A DNA stretch of 64,000 nucleotides from assembly GCA_030427085.1 (NCBI GenBank), contig JAUHXH010000001.1, positions 1,277,955 to 1,341,954 of the forward strand. The letters run 5' to 3'. Positions 39,813-47,705 of this stretch are shown here, piece by piece (the first letter of the stretch is position 1; the number at the start of each line of letters is the position of its first letter). Under the pieces are notes generated by a model. The model ran no database searches, had not been told where the DNA came from, and worked only from the letters and a program-made list of their open reading frames with translations. Made by a program: the position numbers and the translations under genes. Source of the stretch: Gammaproteobacteria bacterium. GTDB taxonomy: Bacteria; Pseudomonadota; Gammaproteobacteria; Pseudomonadales; Halieaceae.

Positions 39813-40382
39813 CACCCACTCAACCAGGATCAAATTAGGCACCCAACACAACCACGCAATCGCAGGATACGCAGCAGCGAAGTCCATCCCCACCACCTGC
39901 GATAAGCCCAGGTAAATTCGCAGTGTGACCGCCGCGAGCGTCAGGGCATAGCTGCGTAACATCCAGGCGCGATGGGCCGCCACATCCCGCTGCCTGATCC
40001 GGTGGTATGCCATGCCCGTACTCACCAGCCATAGCACGGCCATTAAACCGAAGCCGGCATGTGTCACCGGTCCACCAAAAGAACTGAAGGACAGCACCAG
40101 TCCGGCGACGCCCCCTACCAACACCGCAATAACATAAACACGCCCAAGCAAGCGGTGTAGTTCAATTCGTCGCGCACGCAATCGCGCGTTCACCTGAAAC
40201 GCGCCGGTGACTATAGCGACTAATCCACCGAGCATGTGCAAACCAATCGCCCAGGGTGTTTTCTGAAAGAGTTCCGCCACGAAGGGCTGGCGCAAACCTG
40301 GTAAGGCCAAATTGGTGAATGCGTAAGCGGCAACCAGCAGGGCAGACAGCAACAGGAGTGACCATGAAACCTTGTTTAGCAT
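39768..40382 (-). CDS. DUF2306 family integral membrane protein
   Basis: 204 residues with about six hydrophobic helices. Residues HMLGGLVAIVTGAFQVN, IELHRLLGRVYVIAVLVGG and AHRAWMLRSYALTLAAVTLR carry the conserved histidines and arginines of DUF2306, possibly heme or quinone related, but without a proven role. The last 45 bp overlap the DUF502 gene on the opposite strand. The frame remains hydrophobic until close to the stop, so the overlap appears real. Confidence 0.82.
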   Translation of the reverse strand: MLNKVSWSLLLLSALLVAAYAFTNLALPGLRQPFVAELFQKTPWAIGLHMLGGLVAIVTGAFQVNARLRARRIELHRLLGRVYVIAVLVGGVAGLVLSFSSFGGPVTHAGFGLMAVLWLVSTGMAYHRIRQRDVAAHRAWMLRSYALTLAAVTLRIYLGLSQVVGMDFAAAYPAIAWLCWVPNLILVEWVLLRRVLPLPNHARG

Positions 40383-40514
40383 GAGGAATTTCGCTCTGGC
40401 GGACGAATAGAGTGCACGCGCACAGCGGGCACCTGCACTCTGTATATAGCACAGCCGCTATCAAGGCCGGCGATTCCCTCGGCGGAGCGCGGTATTCATG
40501 GGATGAAATGGCGT

Positions 40515-40550
40515 TGCCGCCCCTGCCGGGTCTTATCGGCCGGGGCGGCA
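40515..40550 (-). terminator. GC-rich hairpin downstream of the secreted esterase gene
   Basis: TGCCGCCCC (40515-40523) pairs with GGGGCGGCA (40542-40550). After a one-base mismatch, GCCG/CGGC extends the stem around an 8-nt loop. It lies 11 bp past the esterase stop. No T tract follows, so terminator function is likely but not certain. Confidence 0.5.
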
Positions 40551-40560
40551 GGGGTGTAGC

Positions 40561-42618
40561 TTAGGGACAGCTACCCAGGTCGTAATAACCGGGTGCGGTT
40601 TCCGCCAGGGTACTGCTGTAGAAGATGTTGTAGAGTCCCAGCGATGTACCAGAGCCTACCGCATAAGCGTAGAAGCCATTGGTCGTCGCCCGGCCGGCCT
40701 GCACATGAGCGTAGTTGCTCGAGGTGACCTCCGAACAGGTGTGACCACCACCGGAAGAACTGCCGCCCGAGGAACTACTACTCGACGAACTGCTCCCCGA
40801 GGAACTACTATCGGACGAGCTGCTGCTCGAGGAACTGCCACTGGAGGAACTACTGCTGGACGAACTGCCACCCGAGGAACTGCTGCTAGAAGACCCACCG
40901 CCGGAACACGCCTGCGCCGGGCCATTGCAGCTCGGTTCACCATCGGCCACCCATTCGCACTGCCCCGCACCAGCGCCGACTTCGCGCATGGTGAAACTCG
41001 CGGTGCCAAATGCCAGGTAGCACGCAGAGTAGCCATCACCCCAGGTAATGTGTCCCTCAGCAATGTGGTGGTTGTAATCGCCCGTGGAACCGGCATCAAT
41101 CTCGAAGGTGATGGAATCGCTGCTGCTCAAGCCACCACTGTCGGTCGCAGTAACCGTAGCGCTCTGGCTGCCACCGGGCAGGTTGCACTGTTCCGCGCTG
41201 AAGTCATTACCCGTCAGCGTCGCCGTAACACTGGTGCCGCCGAAATCAACAACTACCGTGTCGAGGTTCAGGTTAGCGTCCACGGCTGATCCGGAAATGG
41301 TGGCGCACTGTCCGTTAACCTCAGCGTCAAGACCGCTCAGTACAGGGGCCTGGGGAGGAGGCTCCGGCCCGACTCTGGCGGTCACACTGGCAGACTCACC
41401 CGCCTTGCCCTCATCGTCGATGGCAACCGCTACAACCTCATAGAGCCCATCCACCAGGGCACTGCTGGCTTGCGAATAAAAACCATCTGAGGGTGAAGCA
41501 CTGGCGCTGAGTGTTTCCACCAACTGGGGTGTACCGGTGTCGATAGCATTGATGGCGATACTGACTTCATCCACACTTCCTTCCGCATCCACTGCATTGC
41601 CGCTGATCCACAGGCCATCGCCCTGCTCTGTAGCCGCATGATTGGAAATAACCGGTCCGGCATTGCGGTCAACGCGAAGGTTGTGCTCGCTGAAGAATGC
41701 ACCGAGGTAAGTGGCAAAGTTGATGCTGCTACCCGCAACGTAAGACCCGGAAGCACCCTCCCCGCCCGACCAGGAGTGATCCAATCCGTTCAGCCACAAC
41801 ATCGCCACCCGATTGTTCTGCCACAGGTGCTCGTCCGCCGTGTGCCCGGGGGAATCAGTGATCGTCCCGCTGCCCGCCAGTTGGCTCACACCGTAAACGT
41901 TGGCAAAGCCATTGGCGTTTTGCTGGTTGTAGCAGGTGTTCACCGTGGTATCGGCGGTGCCGTGTGCGATCACCGCCAACTGTGTTGCAAACGCACTGGC
42001 GGCGCTACCGGCGTAGCTCTCACAGCGCGACTTGAAGGTGGTGGGCGACACGGTTTCGCAGGTACTGATCGCGCCATTGGAACTGGTACCAATGGTCGGC
42101 CCTGCACTGGGGGCAACGCCGGCAAATACGTCCGGCGCCAGGCATGCTGTTTGTGCTGCAAACGCCGCGCCTGATGACAAACCCGCGATATAGACCTGAT
42201 CGGGATCAATGTTTCTGCCGGGGTCGCTACTCATTGCGTTGGCCAGCCCAATCAGGTTCTGGTAATCACCGGAGTTTCGACTGATGGCGCCCTGCCAGTA
42301 CGACCAGCAGGAAAAGCCCGCCTTGTTCATGGCGTCCGGAACGGCCACAACCATGCCGTGGGCCTCCGCGGCATCTTCCAGGTTGGCCGTCAGGAAACTG
42401 CTGATGGCCTGGGTGCAGCCATGCAGCACAATCAGCAGGGATTTACCGCTGCCGATGCTGGAACTGGTGTCCGGTGTGTAAATGTGGACGTTGGAGAATC
42501 CGCCGAGCGATTGGTTCTGTGCCCAGCTACCTGCGTGCGCAGGCGAAGTCGTGGAAATTGTGAAGGCAAGAAAAGCCCAACACAACAGCCCACAGGGGCT
42601 GAGTCCTGTACGGATCAT
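40561..42618 (-). CDS. Secreted PHB-depolymerase-like esterase with poly-serine linker
   Basis: 685 residues with a signal peptide ending near SPAHA. Residues about 35-310 form a PHB depolymerase/feruloyl-esterase-type hydrolase: oxyanion segment VLHGCTQ, lipase box GLSSG (Ser148), GTADTTV (Asp223) and GLDHSWSGG (His281). Two Ig/fibronectin-like regions follow (about 320-500). A small domain at about 510-570 (HHIAEGHITWGDGYSACYLA) resembles a chitin-binding or CBM-type module. An almost pure serine/glycine linker (about 571-624) leads to a short C-terminal domain. Poly-Ser linkers are typical of Cellvibrionales extracellular enzymes. The polyester, feruloyl or other ester substrate is unproven. 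Confidence 0.86.
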   Translation of the reverse strand: MIRTGLSPCGLLCWAFLAFTISTTSPAHAGSWAQNQSLGGFSNVHIYTPDTSSSIGSGKSLLIVLHGCTQAISSFLTANLEDAAEAHGMVVAVPDAMNKAGFSCWSYWQGAISRNSGDYQNLIGLANAMSSDPGRNIDPDQVYIAGLSSGAAFAAQTACLAPDVFAGVAPSAGPTIGTSSNGAISTCETVSPTTFKSRCESYAGSAASAFATQLAVIAHGTADTTVNTCYNQQNANGFANVYGVSQLAGSGTITDSPGHTADEHLWQNNRVAMLWLNGLDHSWSGGEGASGSYVAGSSINFATYLGAFFSEHNLRVDRNAGPVISNHAATEQGDGLWISGNAVDAEGSVDEVSIAINAIDTGTPQLVETLSASASPSDGFYSQASSALVDGLYEVVAVAIDDEGKAGESASVTARVGPEPPPQAPVLSGLDAEVNGQCATISGSAVDANLNLDTVVVDFGGTSVTATLTGNDFSAEQCNLPGGSQSATVTATDSGGLSSSDSITFEIDAGSTGDYNHHIAEGHITWGDGYSACYLAFGTASFTMREVGAGAGQCEWVADGEPSCNGPAQACSGGGSSSSSSSGGSSSSSSSSSGSSSSSSSSDSSSSGSSSSSSSSSGGSSSGGGHTCSEVTSSNYAHVQAGRATTNGFYAYAVGSGTSLGLYNIFYSSTLAETAPGYYDLGSCP

Positions 42619-42746
42619 TACAAGTACCTCTCATTATTTTATTTGGTACCACTTGTTTTGCAGGCGCAGTGATTTTTGCACTCGAGTCGAATAAACCCTT
42701 TTGGTCGCGAGGACCATCCGACCCGGCAAATTCGCCGCCATCAACA

Positions 42747-42772
42747 TTAAATTCAACACTTGTTGAATTTAA
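42747..42772. promoter_or_regulatory. Perfect palindrome, candidate operator 1
   Basis: TTAAATTCAAC (42747-42757), ACTT and GTTGAATTTAA (42762-42772): perfect 11-bp arms. It lies between the divergent esterase and monooxygenase genes. The TTCAAC-N4-GTTGAA core recurs at 42789-42804, so a dimeric regulator is likely. Confidence 0.65.
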
Positions 42773-42788
42773 CTCTACACAAATGCAG

Positions 42789-42804
42789 TTCAACGTTTGT
42801 TGAA
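42789..42804. promoter_or_regulatory. Palindrome, candidate operator 2
   Basis: TTCAAC-GTTT-GTTGAA: perfect 6-bp arms with the same 4-bp spacing as operator 1, whose centre is 37 bp away. The shared core and different spacers suggest two sites for one regulator, of a TetR-like or similar type. Confidence 0.62.
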
Positions 42805-42885
42805 TTGTCAAATGCCGGTAGCGCGATTTTGCGTTCTCGGCGTTTATCCGTACCATCGGGCCTAAAATAAAAAGAGAACCAGCAC

Positions 42886-44748
42886 ATGACTCGACTGGCA
42901 CTGGCATTCCGCTTGCTCGCGGATCTGTTGTTCCACGGCTTCCTGGCAGCCTACTGGTATCTGGTTCACTCCCTGCCCGCCCACTACGCAGCGTTGGGGG
43001 CGCTAGCTTCGCTCGTGATCTATCGCTTACTACGTCCGCGAGTGCCGCTTACATCTCCCGTTGTCTTGTGGCTCGTGTCGGCGGCCCTGTTGTTCTTCCT
43101 GATGTTGAACCCGCTGCCCAATCTGAGGGGTGTTGCGCTGCTGCTGTGGTTTACCGCCTGCACCCTTGCCTTCCGGCTCTGCTTCGCCGCGTTGGGTTCA
43201 TTGAAACTGAAAGGTGGCGCCCTGGCAGTGAGCTATATCTTGTTTTTGCTGCTCCCGCTGGGCTTGCCGCGATTGTGGTCAATCGAGCCTACCGTAGCGG
43301 CTGACCGCCCACTGGATGTTGCCGTGGTGGGTGCGGGCTTTGGCGGCATCGCCATCGGTAAGGAACTGCTGGATTCAGGCATCACCAACTTTCAGATTTA
43401 CGAGGCCGCCCCGGAAGTGGGCGGCACCTGGTGGCACAATCGTTACCCGGGTTTGCATGTGGATGTGAGATCGTCGCTCTATAGCTACTCCACCTTCCCC
43501 AACCCAAATTGGTCCAGAAGCTGGGCACCCCGAAAGGAACTTCTCGAGTACGCGATTCAGGCTTCAGAAGCCTTTGGGGTGCGTCCCTTCATTCGCCTCA
43601 GTACCTGGGTAGAAGGCCTTCAGTTTGATGAGCAGTCGGGCTTGTGGCAGCTAACGGTGGGCGGCAAGCCCGTGCTGGCCCGCCATGTGGTGTTGGCCAC
43701 CGGCGGCCTGCATATTCCGAACACACCCCAATTCACCGGCGCAGACACCTTCAAAGGAACCACCTTCCACTCCGCCCGCTGGCGCGACGATGTTGAACTG
43801 GCAGGCAAGCGCATCGCCATCATCGGCAGCGGTGCCAGCGCGGTGCAGGTCATTCCGGAGATCGCCAAAATAGCGGCGCAGGTGGACATGTACCAGCGCA
43901 CCCCCAACTGGGTCTCACCACAAGACAACCGGGAAATTTCGACGGTCCGGCAAAAGGTCTATCGCTACGTGCCCATGGCCTACAAACTAGAACGTCTACG
44001 TACTTACGTATTTTCGGAATTGGGCTTTCGCGCTGTATTTCCCATGGAGTCGACACGGCGAGCGCAAGTTGAGCAGGCGCTAGGCCGCTATGTAAACGCA
44101 ACTATTGATGATAAGGAACTGGCCGCGAAACTTATTCCGGACTATGAATTTGGCTGCAAACGCCCCCTGATCACCGGCCATTTTTACCCCAGCTTGAATC
44201 GGCCCAACGTCGGCGTGATCACCGAAGGTATCGACCGGCTCACCCCCTCAGGTATCCGAAGTCGCGCCAACATCGAGCGCGACTACGACGTAATCATCAT
44301 GGCGACCGGTTTTCGGCTGGCCGAACTCCCCTTCCCCGTCACCGGGCGAGAGGATCAATCCCTGGCTGAACTGTGGCGTGACCAACCCGAAGCCTACGAA
44401 TCGATGATGGTCCACGGCTACCCCAACCTCTACCTGATGTCAGGCCCGAACAGTGGCCTGATCGGCTCGATCATCATCCATATTGAATCCGCGGCGAATT
44501 TCATGGTGCAGGTGATTGAGAAAGCGGGCGATGCAGGATTGATTGAACCACGGCTCGAGGCGCAGCAGGCCTACAACACGGCTCTGCAGGAAAACCTGCA
44601 ACAAACAGTCTGGGCGGGCAGTTGTAAGAGCTGGTACAAACTGGACAGCGGCCATGTCGTTGCCAATAACCCTCACCCGATTTCAATGATCGTCTACGAC
44701 CGCATGCAGCCCCGTTGGGAAGATTTCCTGTTCAGCGAACGACCGTAG
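42886..44748 (+). CDS. Baeyer-Villiger-type flavin monooxygenase with N-terminal membrane domain
   Basis: 620 residues. Residues 1-130 hold about four hydrophobic helices, unusual for this family. The FAD motif GAGFGG (149-154) opens the catalytic part, followed by GGTWWHNRYPGLHVDVRSSL. The fingerprint FKGTTFHSARWR begins at F289. It matches FxGxxxHxxxW, but the last position, normally P or D, is arginine (R300). The NADPH-site motif IIGSGASAVQVIPEI follows. It should oxidise a ketone, or a sulfur or nitrogen centre, with O2 and NADPH, here at the inner membrane. Divergent from the esterase, with two palindromes between them. Confidence 0.86.
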   Translation: MTRLALAFRLLADLLFHGFLAAYWYLVHSLPAHYAALGALASLVIYRLLRPRVPLTSPVVLWLVSAALLFFLMLNPLPNLRGVALLLWFTACTLAFRLCFAALGSLKLKGGALAVSYILFLLLPLGLPRLWSIEPTVAADRPLDVAVVGAGFGGIAIGKELLDSGITNFQIYEAAPEVGGTWWHNRYPGLHVDVRSSLYSYSTFPNPNWSRSWAPRKELLEYAIQASEAFGVRPFIRLSTWVEGLQFDEQSGLWQLTVGGKPVLARHVVLATGGLHIPNTPQFTGADTFKGTTFHSARWRDDVELAGKRIAIIGSGASAVQVIPEIAKIAAQVDMYQRTPNWVSPQDNREISTVRQKVYRYVPMAYKLERLRTYVFSELGFRAVFPMESTRRAQVEQALGRYVNATIDDKELAAKLIPDYEFGCKRPLITGHFYPSLNRPNVGVITEGIDRLTPSGIRSRANIERDYDVIIMATGFRLAELPFPVTGREDQSLAELWRDQPEAYESMMVHGYPNLYLMSGPNSGLIGSIIIHIESAANFMVQVIEKAGDAGLIEPRLEAQQAYNTALQENLQQTVWAGSCKSWYKLDSGHVVANNPHPISMIVYDRMQPRWEDFLFSERP

Positions 44749-44769
44749 TCTCCCCGGCTGAATAAAGCG

Positions 44770-44789
44770 GAGCCGGCACAGGCCGGCTC
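44770..44789. terminator. Hairpin between convergent genes
   Basis: GAGCCGGC (44770-44777), ACAG loop and GCCGGCTC (44782-44789) form an 8-bp GC stem between the convergent monooxygenase and the HTH-2TM gene. It has no flanking T tract in either direction. Confidence 0.5.
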
Positions 44790-44807
44790 TAACAGGTACG
44801 AATGGGC

Positions 44808-45317
44808 CTACAGTTTGCGCCCCAGGCGCTTCTCAACGATACGCTTTTCCCAGGAGGGAAAATCAAAGCGAATCACCTCGAAGGCCAGTAAGCCCTGAAC
44901 GATCAGGCCAGCGCCCACGCCCAGGAAAACCCAATAGACGGCCGCCTCCCCGGTGTTGAAAAAGCCCAGGAATACGATGGCGAGAATGACGTAGGCGATG
45001 AGGCCCTCGTAAAACGCTTTCAGGCGCCGCGCGTAGCGCAGAGCCTCCCGCTCATCCTGTGCCAGGCGAACCTGCGCGGCGGTGTCGGAGGTAGTGGTGG
45101 ATTGATCAGTCTGCGGAGATGAAGTGTGCATGGGTGTGTCCTCTTGCATAAAGATGGAGTGATCCACCTCAAACACGGCAGCCAACGATCGCGCGGATTC
45201 GAGACTGGGCGTACCGCCCCGCTCCAGGCGCTGAATGGTTCGCACACTCAGCCCCGTGAACTCTGCCAACTGATCCTGGGACCAGCCACGCTGCAATCTC
45301 AATTTCCTGACAATCAT
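44808..45317 (-). CDS. XRE-type helix-turn-helix protein fused to a two-TM membrane domain
   Basis: 169 residues from ATG 45317 (GGGAAG upstream), chosen over an in-frame ATG at 45416 that only adds disordered residues. The helix-turn-helix is at about 4-58 (LRLQRGWSQDQLAEFTGLSV, then RTIQRLERGGTPSLESARS). A serine/threonine-rich linker (about 63-78) joins it to a domain with LKAFYEGLIAYVILAIVFLG and VYWVFLGVGAGLIVQGLLAF helices and FPSWEKRIVEKRLGRKL, the two-TM (2TM) domain. It is therefore predicted to be a membrane-tethered transcription factor. Target genes are unknown. Confidence 0.84.
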   Translation of the reverse strand: MIVRKLRLQRGWSQDQLAEFTGLSVRTIQRLERGGTPSLESARSLAAVFEVDHSIFMQEDTPMHTSSPQTDQSTTTSDTAAQVRLAQDEREALRYARRLKAFYEGLIAYVILAIVFLGFFNTGEAAVYWVFLGVGAGLIVQGLLAFEVIRFDFPSWEKRIVEKRLGRKL

Positions 45318-45585
45318 CGATACTTCCCGCTTGTTCGAGGTGGAACCCAGCTTGCGTGAGAACCGCGGTGGAGAACACGCCACCAGAGCGTAGTTTACCT
45401 GACATGGGGGCGACATGGCGGGTGTGTCGCCCCGTCAGACGGGCCTTGTGCCTTCCTCCGCTGGACGTCCAGGTCAGTATTTGGGGAAATCTCTGGCGCA
45501 ACGTAGAATCATCCCAGATACAGCTTAGCCATGGAGGTCAGCCGATACCCTCCTGAAGCTCCGCGATTAAAATGGGGAGGGGCCC

Positions 45586-46341
45586 ATGATTCTTCGCCGA
45601 CTTACCGAGCATCTCCAGTCCCAAAACTGGTTTGCCGTCGCAATCGACTTCGCCATTGTGGTGTTCGGGGTATTTTTCGGGATCCAGGTGGCCAACTGGA
45701 ACGACCACCAGGCATTCAGCAAGAAGGAAATGGAGCTATTGGGCGAACTGCGGCGCGAACTTGAAGCATCCATTCGCGTTACCAACCAAAAGCAGGACGC
45801 TATCATCCAGGTTGTATCAGCGGGAACCAAGTCCCTCGAATTCATCAACAGCGGCGCCTCATGCGACAACGATTGCTGGCCAGTTCTGGTTAATTTTTTC
45901 CATGCCTCGCAGTGGCAGCCGATTGAAGTAAATCGCTCCACCTATGACGAGATGCGTCGTCAAGGTCTTCCGCGCTCGCGGGAAATTATCGACGCTGTAG
46001 AGGGCTATCTCGCGCAAAACGTTAATCTGGCAGCTACGCAATCTTTACCAGCCTATCGCTCGTTGGTTCGCCAGCAGATTTCGGTAGAAGCGCAATTTCA
46101 CTACTGGCGCAATTGTTACGATCTCAAGGACGGCGCGGAGACTTACTCCCTGGATTGCCCCAAGGGTGTTGCCGATGCGACTTCGGAACAGATCGTAGAC
46201 AAAATTCTGGCCAACCCCGAGATCGAGCCCCACCTGACTGAATGGATCGGTATCAATTCGTCCACCCCACCTGACCTTGCCAAGCAAAACGAGGCGGCGC
46301 GGCGCGCCATTATGGCCATTGATAAAGAGCTTCAGCGGTAG
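45586..46341 (+). CDS. Membrane-anchored protein of unknown function (DUF6090-like)
   Basis: 251 residues. One hydrophobic helix at about 18-36 (VAIDFAIVVFGVFFGIQVAN, then WND) matches the start of small membrane-anchored families such as DUF6090. The rest is a soluble, mostly helical region with five cysteines (for example GASCDNDCWPV), probably periplasmic. GGGGAGGGG precedes the ATG. No function is known. It is not clearly coupled to the next gene, which starts 68 bp downstream. Confidence 0.68.
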   Translation: MILRRLTEHLQSQNWFAVAIDFAIVVFGVFFGIQVANWNDHQAFSKKEMELLGELRRELEASIRVTNQKQDAIIQVVSAGTKSLEFINSGASCDNDCWPVLVNFFHASQWQPIEVNRSTYDEMRRQGLPRSREIIDAVEGYLAQNVNLAATQSLPAYRSLVRQQISVEAQFHYWRNCYDLKDGAETYSLDCPKGVADATSEQIVDKILANPEIEPHLTEWIGINSSTPPDLAKQNEAARRAIMAIDKELQR

Positions 46342-46409
46342 CCAGGCTTGCCTGGTCCCTGCCAACCACCCACGTGGCGCCACGCTGCCCAAACCGATGA
46401 GGTAACTCA

Positions 46410-46802
46410 GTGGAAGCACTCAGCCTGTCCGAAGCACCGGAACTGATCCGGATCAACGAAGAAGCGATGTCGATGCAGTTTCAGACCTGGCTGACGATCA
46501 CCTTCGCCACCATCGTCGCGGCGTTCGTGGGGAGGCATCTTCTCAACCGCCTGATGAAATGGCTGGTCACCGCTCTGTATCTGTTATCGTCGCTCGCCGT
46601 TCTCGCGATGGCCATTTACCTGGCGGAGAGCAACGCCAGGTTAGTCCTCATACTGACTGAGAGAGATGTGGCTGTCTCCGAGCCAGTATTTGCGGGTGTG
46701 GTCATGCTGTTGCTGTTTCTTGCCGGGGTGGGCACGACCGTGTACTTCATCCACGCCGATTTCAATCGGCAGAATGATGGCGTGGAGCCAACTATCGGTT
46801 GA
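46410..46802 (+). CDS. Hypothetical three-TM membrane protein
   Basis: 130 residues from GTG 46410 with GAGGT about 7 bases upstream. Hydrophobic helices lie at about 26-43, 50-70 and 92-113 (EPVFAGVVMLLLFLAGVGTT). The N-terminus is acidic and the C-terminus short and charged. No family recognised. It is followed by a terminator that mainly serves the tRNA-Pro gene on the other strand. Confidence 0.62.
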   Translation: MEALSLSEAPELIRINEEAMSMQFQTWLTITFATIVAAFVGRHLLNRLMKWLVTALYLLSSLAVLAMAIYLAESNARLVLILTERDVAVSEPVFAGVVMLLLFLAGVGTTVYFIHADFNRQNDGVEPTIG

Positions 46803-46851
46803 GGGTGCTGGCCAACTCCAGGTGGCCGTCGCCAGTTGATGGGGTAGAGCC

Positions 46852-46879
46852 AAAAAAAAAGGGCTTACACTGTAAGCCC
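46852..46879 (-). terminator. Terminator of the tRNA-Pro transcript
   Basis: GGGCTTAC (46861-46868) and GTAAGCCC (46872-46879) form an 8-bp stem, followed on the minus strand by nine T (46860-46852). Classic intrinsic terminator just downstream of the tRNA. Confidence 0.92.
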
Positions 46880-46898
46880 TTAATTTATATATAAAATT

Positions 46899-46975
46899 TG
46901 GTCGGGACGGCAGGATTTGAACCTACGACCACCACACCCCCAGTGTGGTGCGCTACCAGACTGCGCTACGCCCCG
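46899..46975 (-). tRNA. tRNA-Pro (GGG anticodon)
   Basis: 77 nt with encoded CCA (TGG on the plus strand at 46899-46901). Acceptor CGGGGCG pairs with CGTCCCG. The anticodon stem CCACA/TGTGG encloses CTGGGGG with anticodon GGG, reading CCC and CCU. The T arm GTAGG-TTCAAAT-CCTGC is intact. Location downstream of ihfA and the MerR gene is conserved in gammaproteobacteria. Confidence 0.96.
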
Positions 46976-47005
46976 AATAGATCTCGCCGTGTTGGCGAGG
47001 GCGGC

Positions 47006-47033
47006 ATTATACTGAAATCAGCGGCTGTTACAA
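47006..47033 (-). promoter_or_regulatory. tRNA-Pro promoter
   Basis: On the minus strand TTGTAA (47033-47028), a 16-bp spacer and TATAAT (47011-47006) precede the tRNA. The GC-rich discriminator (GCCGCCC) that follows fits stringent control of a stable-RNA promoter. Confidence 0.7.
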
Positions 47034-47051
47034 ACCGCTTTCCGCCCTATT

Positions 47052-47411
47052 TCAGGCGGACTTCAAAACCTCCAGAACATCTTCCAGTTCTTCGATGGTT
47101 TCGCGGATAACCGCGCTGATTTCAGCGGGTGTAGCACCGTGATTTTCGTCCACCATGCGCTGCCGCGCACCGCCGATGGTGTAGCCCTGATCGTAGAGCA
47201 GGCTGCGGATCTGGCGGATGGTGAGCACGTCGTCGCGCTGGTAATAGCGGCGATTGCCACGGCGCTTGACGGGTTTGAGCTGTGGGAATTCCTGTTCCCA
47301 ATAGCGCAGCACGTGCGGTTTGACCGCACAGAGCTCGCTGACCTCACCGATGGTGAAATAACGCTTGCCGGGGATTACCGGCAGTTCGTCGTTATTCGTC
47401 GGTTCCAACAT
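47052..47411 (-). CDS. MerR-family regulator linked to ihfA
   Basis: 119 residues. A MerR winged helix-turn-helix covers about 17-83 ([20 protein letters not shown], then [20 protein letters not shown]). A short helical tail contains none of the cysteines expected for metal sensing. It starts inside ihfA (20-bp overlap), so it is coupled to it, an arrangement seen in Pseudomonas and relatives. Target unknown. It lies between ihfA and tRNA-Pro. Confidence 0.9.
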   Translation of the reverse strand: MLEPTNNDELPVIPGKRYFTIGEVSELCAVKPHVLRYWEQEFPQLKPVKRRGNRRYYQRDDVLTIRQIRSLLYDQGYTIGGARQRMVDENHGATPAEISAVIRETIEELEDVLEVLKSA

Positions 47412-47694
47412 AGGCCTCTACCCTCGCTTTGAGCTTCTGGCCAGGACGGAAGGTAACCACGCGCCGCGCGGAAATGGGAATTTCCTCGCCGGTTTTCGGA
47501 TTGCGACCCGGGCGCTGGGATTTATCGCGCAGGTCGAAATTGCCGAAACCCGAAAGCTTCACCTGTTCGTTGTTTTCGAGGCAAGTGCGAATTTCCTCGA
47601 AGAACAACTCGACGATTTCCTTGGCTTCCCGCTTGTTGAGCCCTAGCTCTTCAAACAGGCGTTCTGCCATTTCGGATTTGGTGAGTGTACCCAT
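47392..47694 (-). CDS. ihfA: Integration host factor subunit alpha
   Basis: 100 residues, HU/IHF fold. [20 protein letters not shown] is the dimerisation helix region, and [20 protein letters not shown] followed by [20 protein letters not shown] is the DNA-bending beta arm with its proline. IhfA pairs with IhfB to bend DNA in recombination, replication and promoter control. It follows pheT by 11 bp, as in other gammaproteobacteria, and overlaps the MerR gene. Confidence 0.97.
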   Translation of the reverse strand: MGTLTKSEMAERLFEELGLNKREAKEIVELFFEEIRTCLENNEQVKLSGFGNFDLRDKSQRPGRNPKTGEEIPISARRVVTFRPGQKLKARVEAYVGTDE

Positions 47695-47705
47695 GGGTGA
47701 TACAC

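Noticed and set aside
40740..40910. Tandem repeat or CRISPR-like array
   Set aside because: It encodes the serine/glycine linker of the secreted esterase; the repeats are codon-level and lack spacers.
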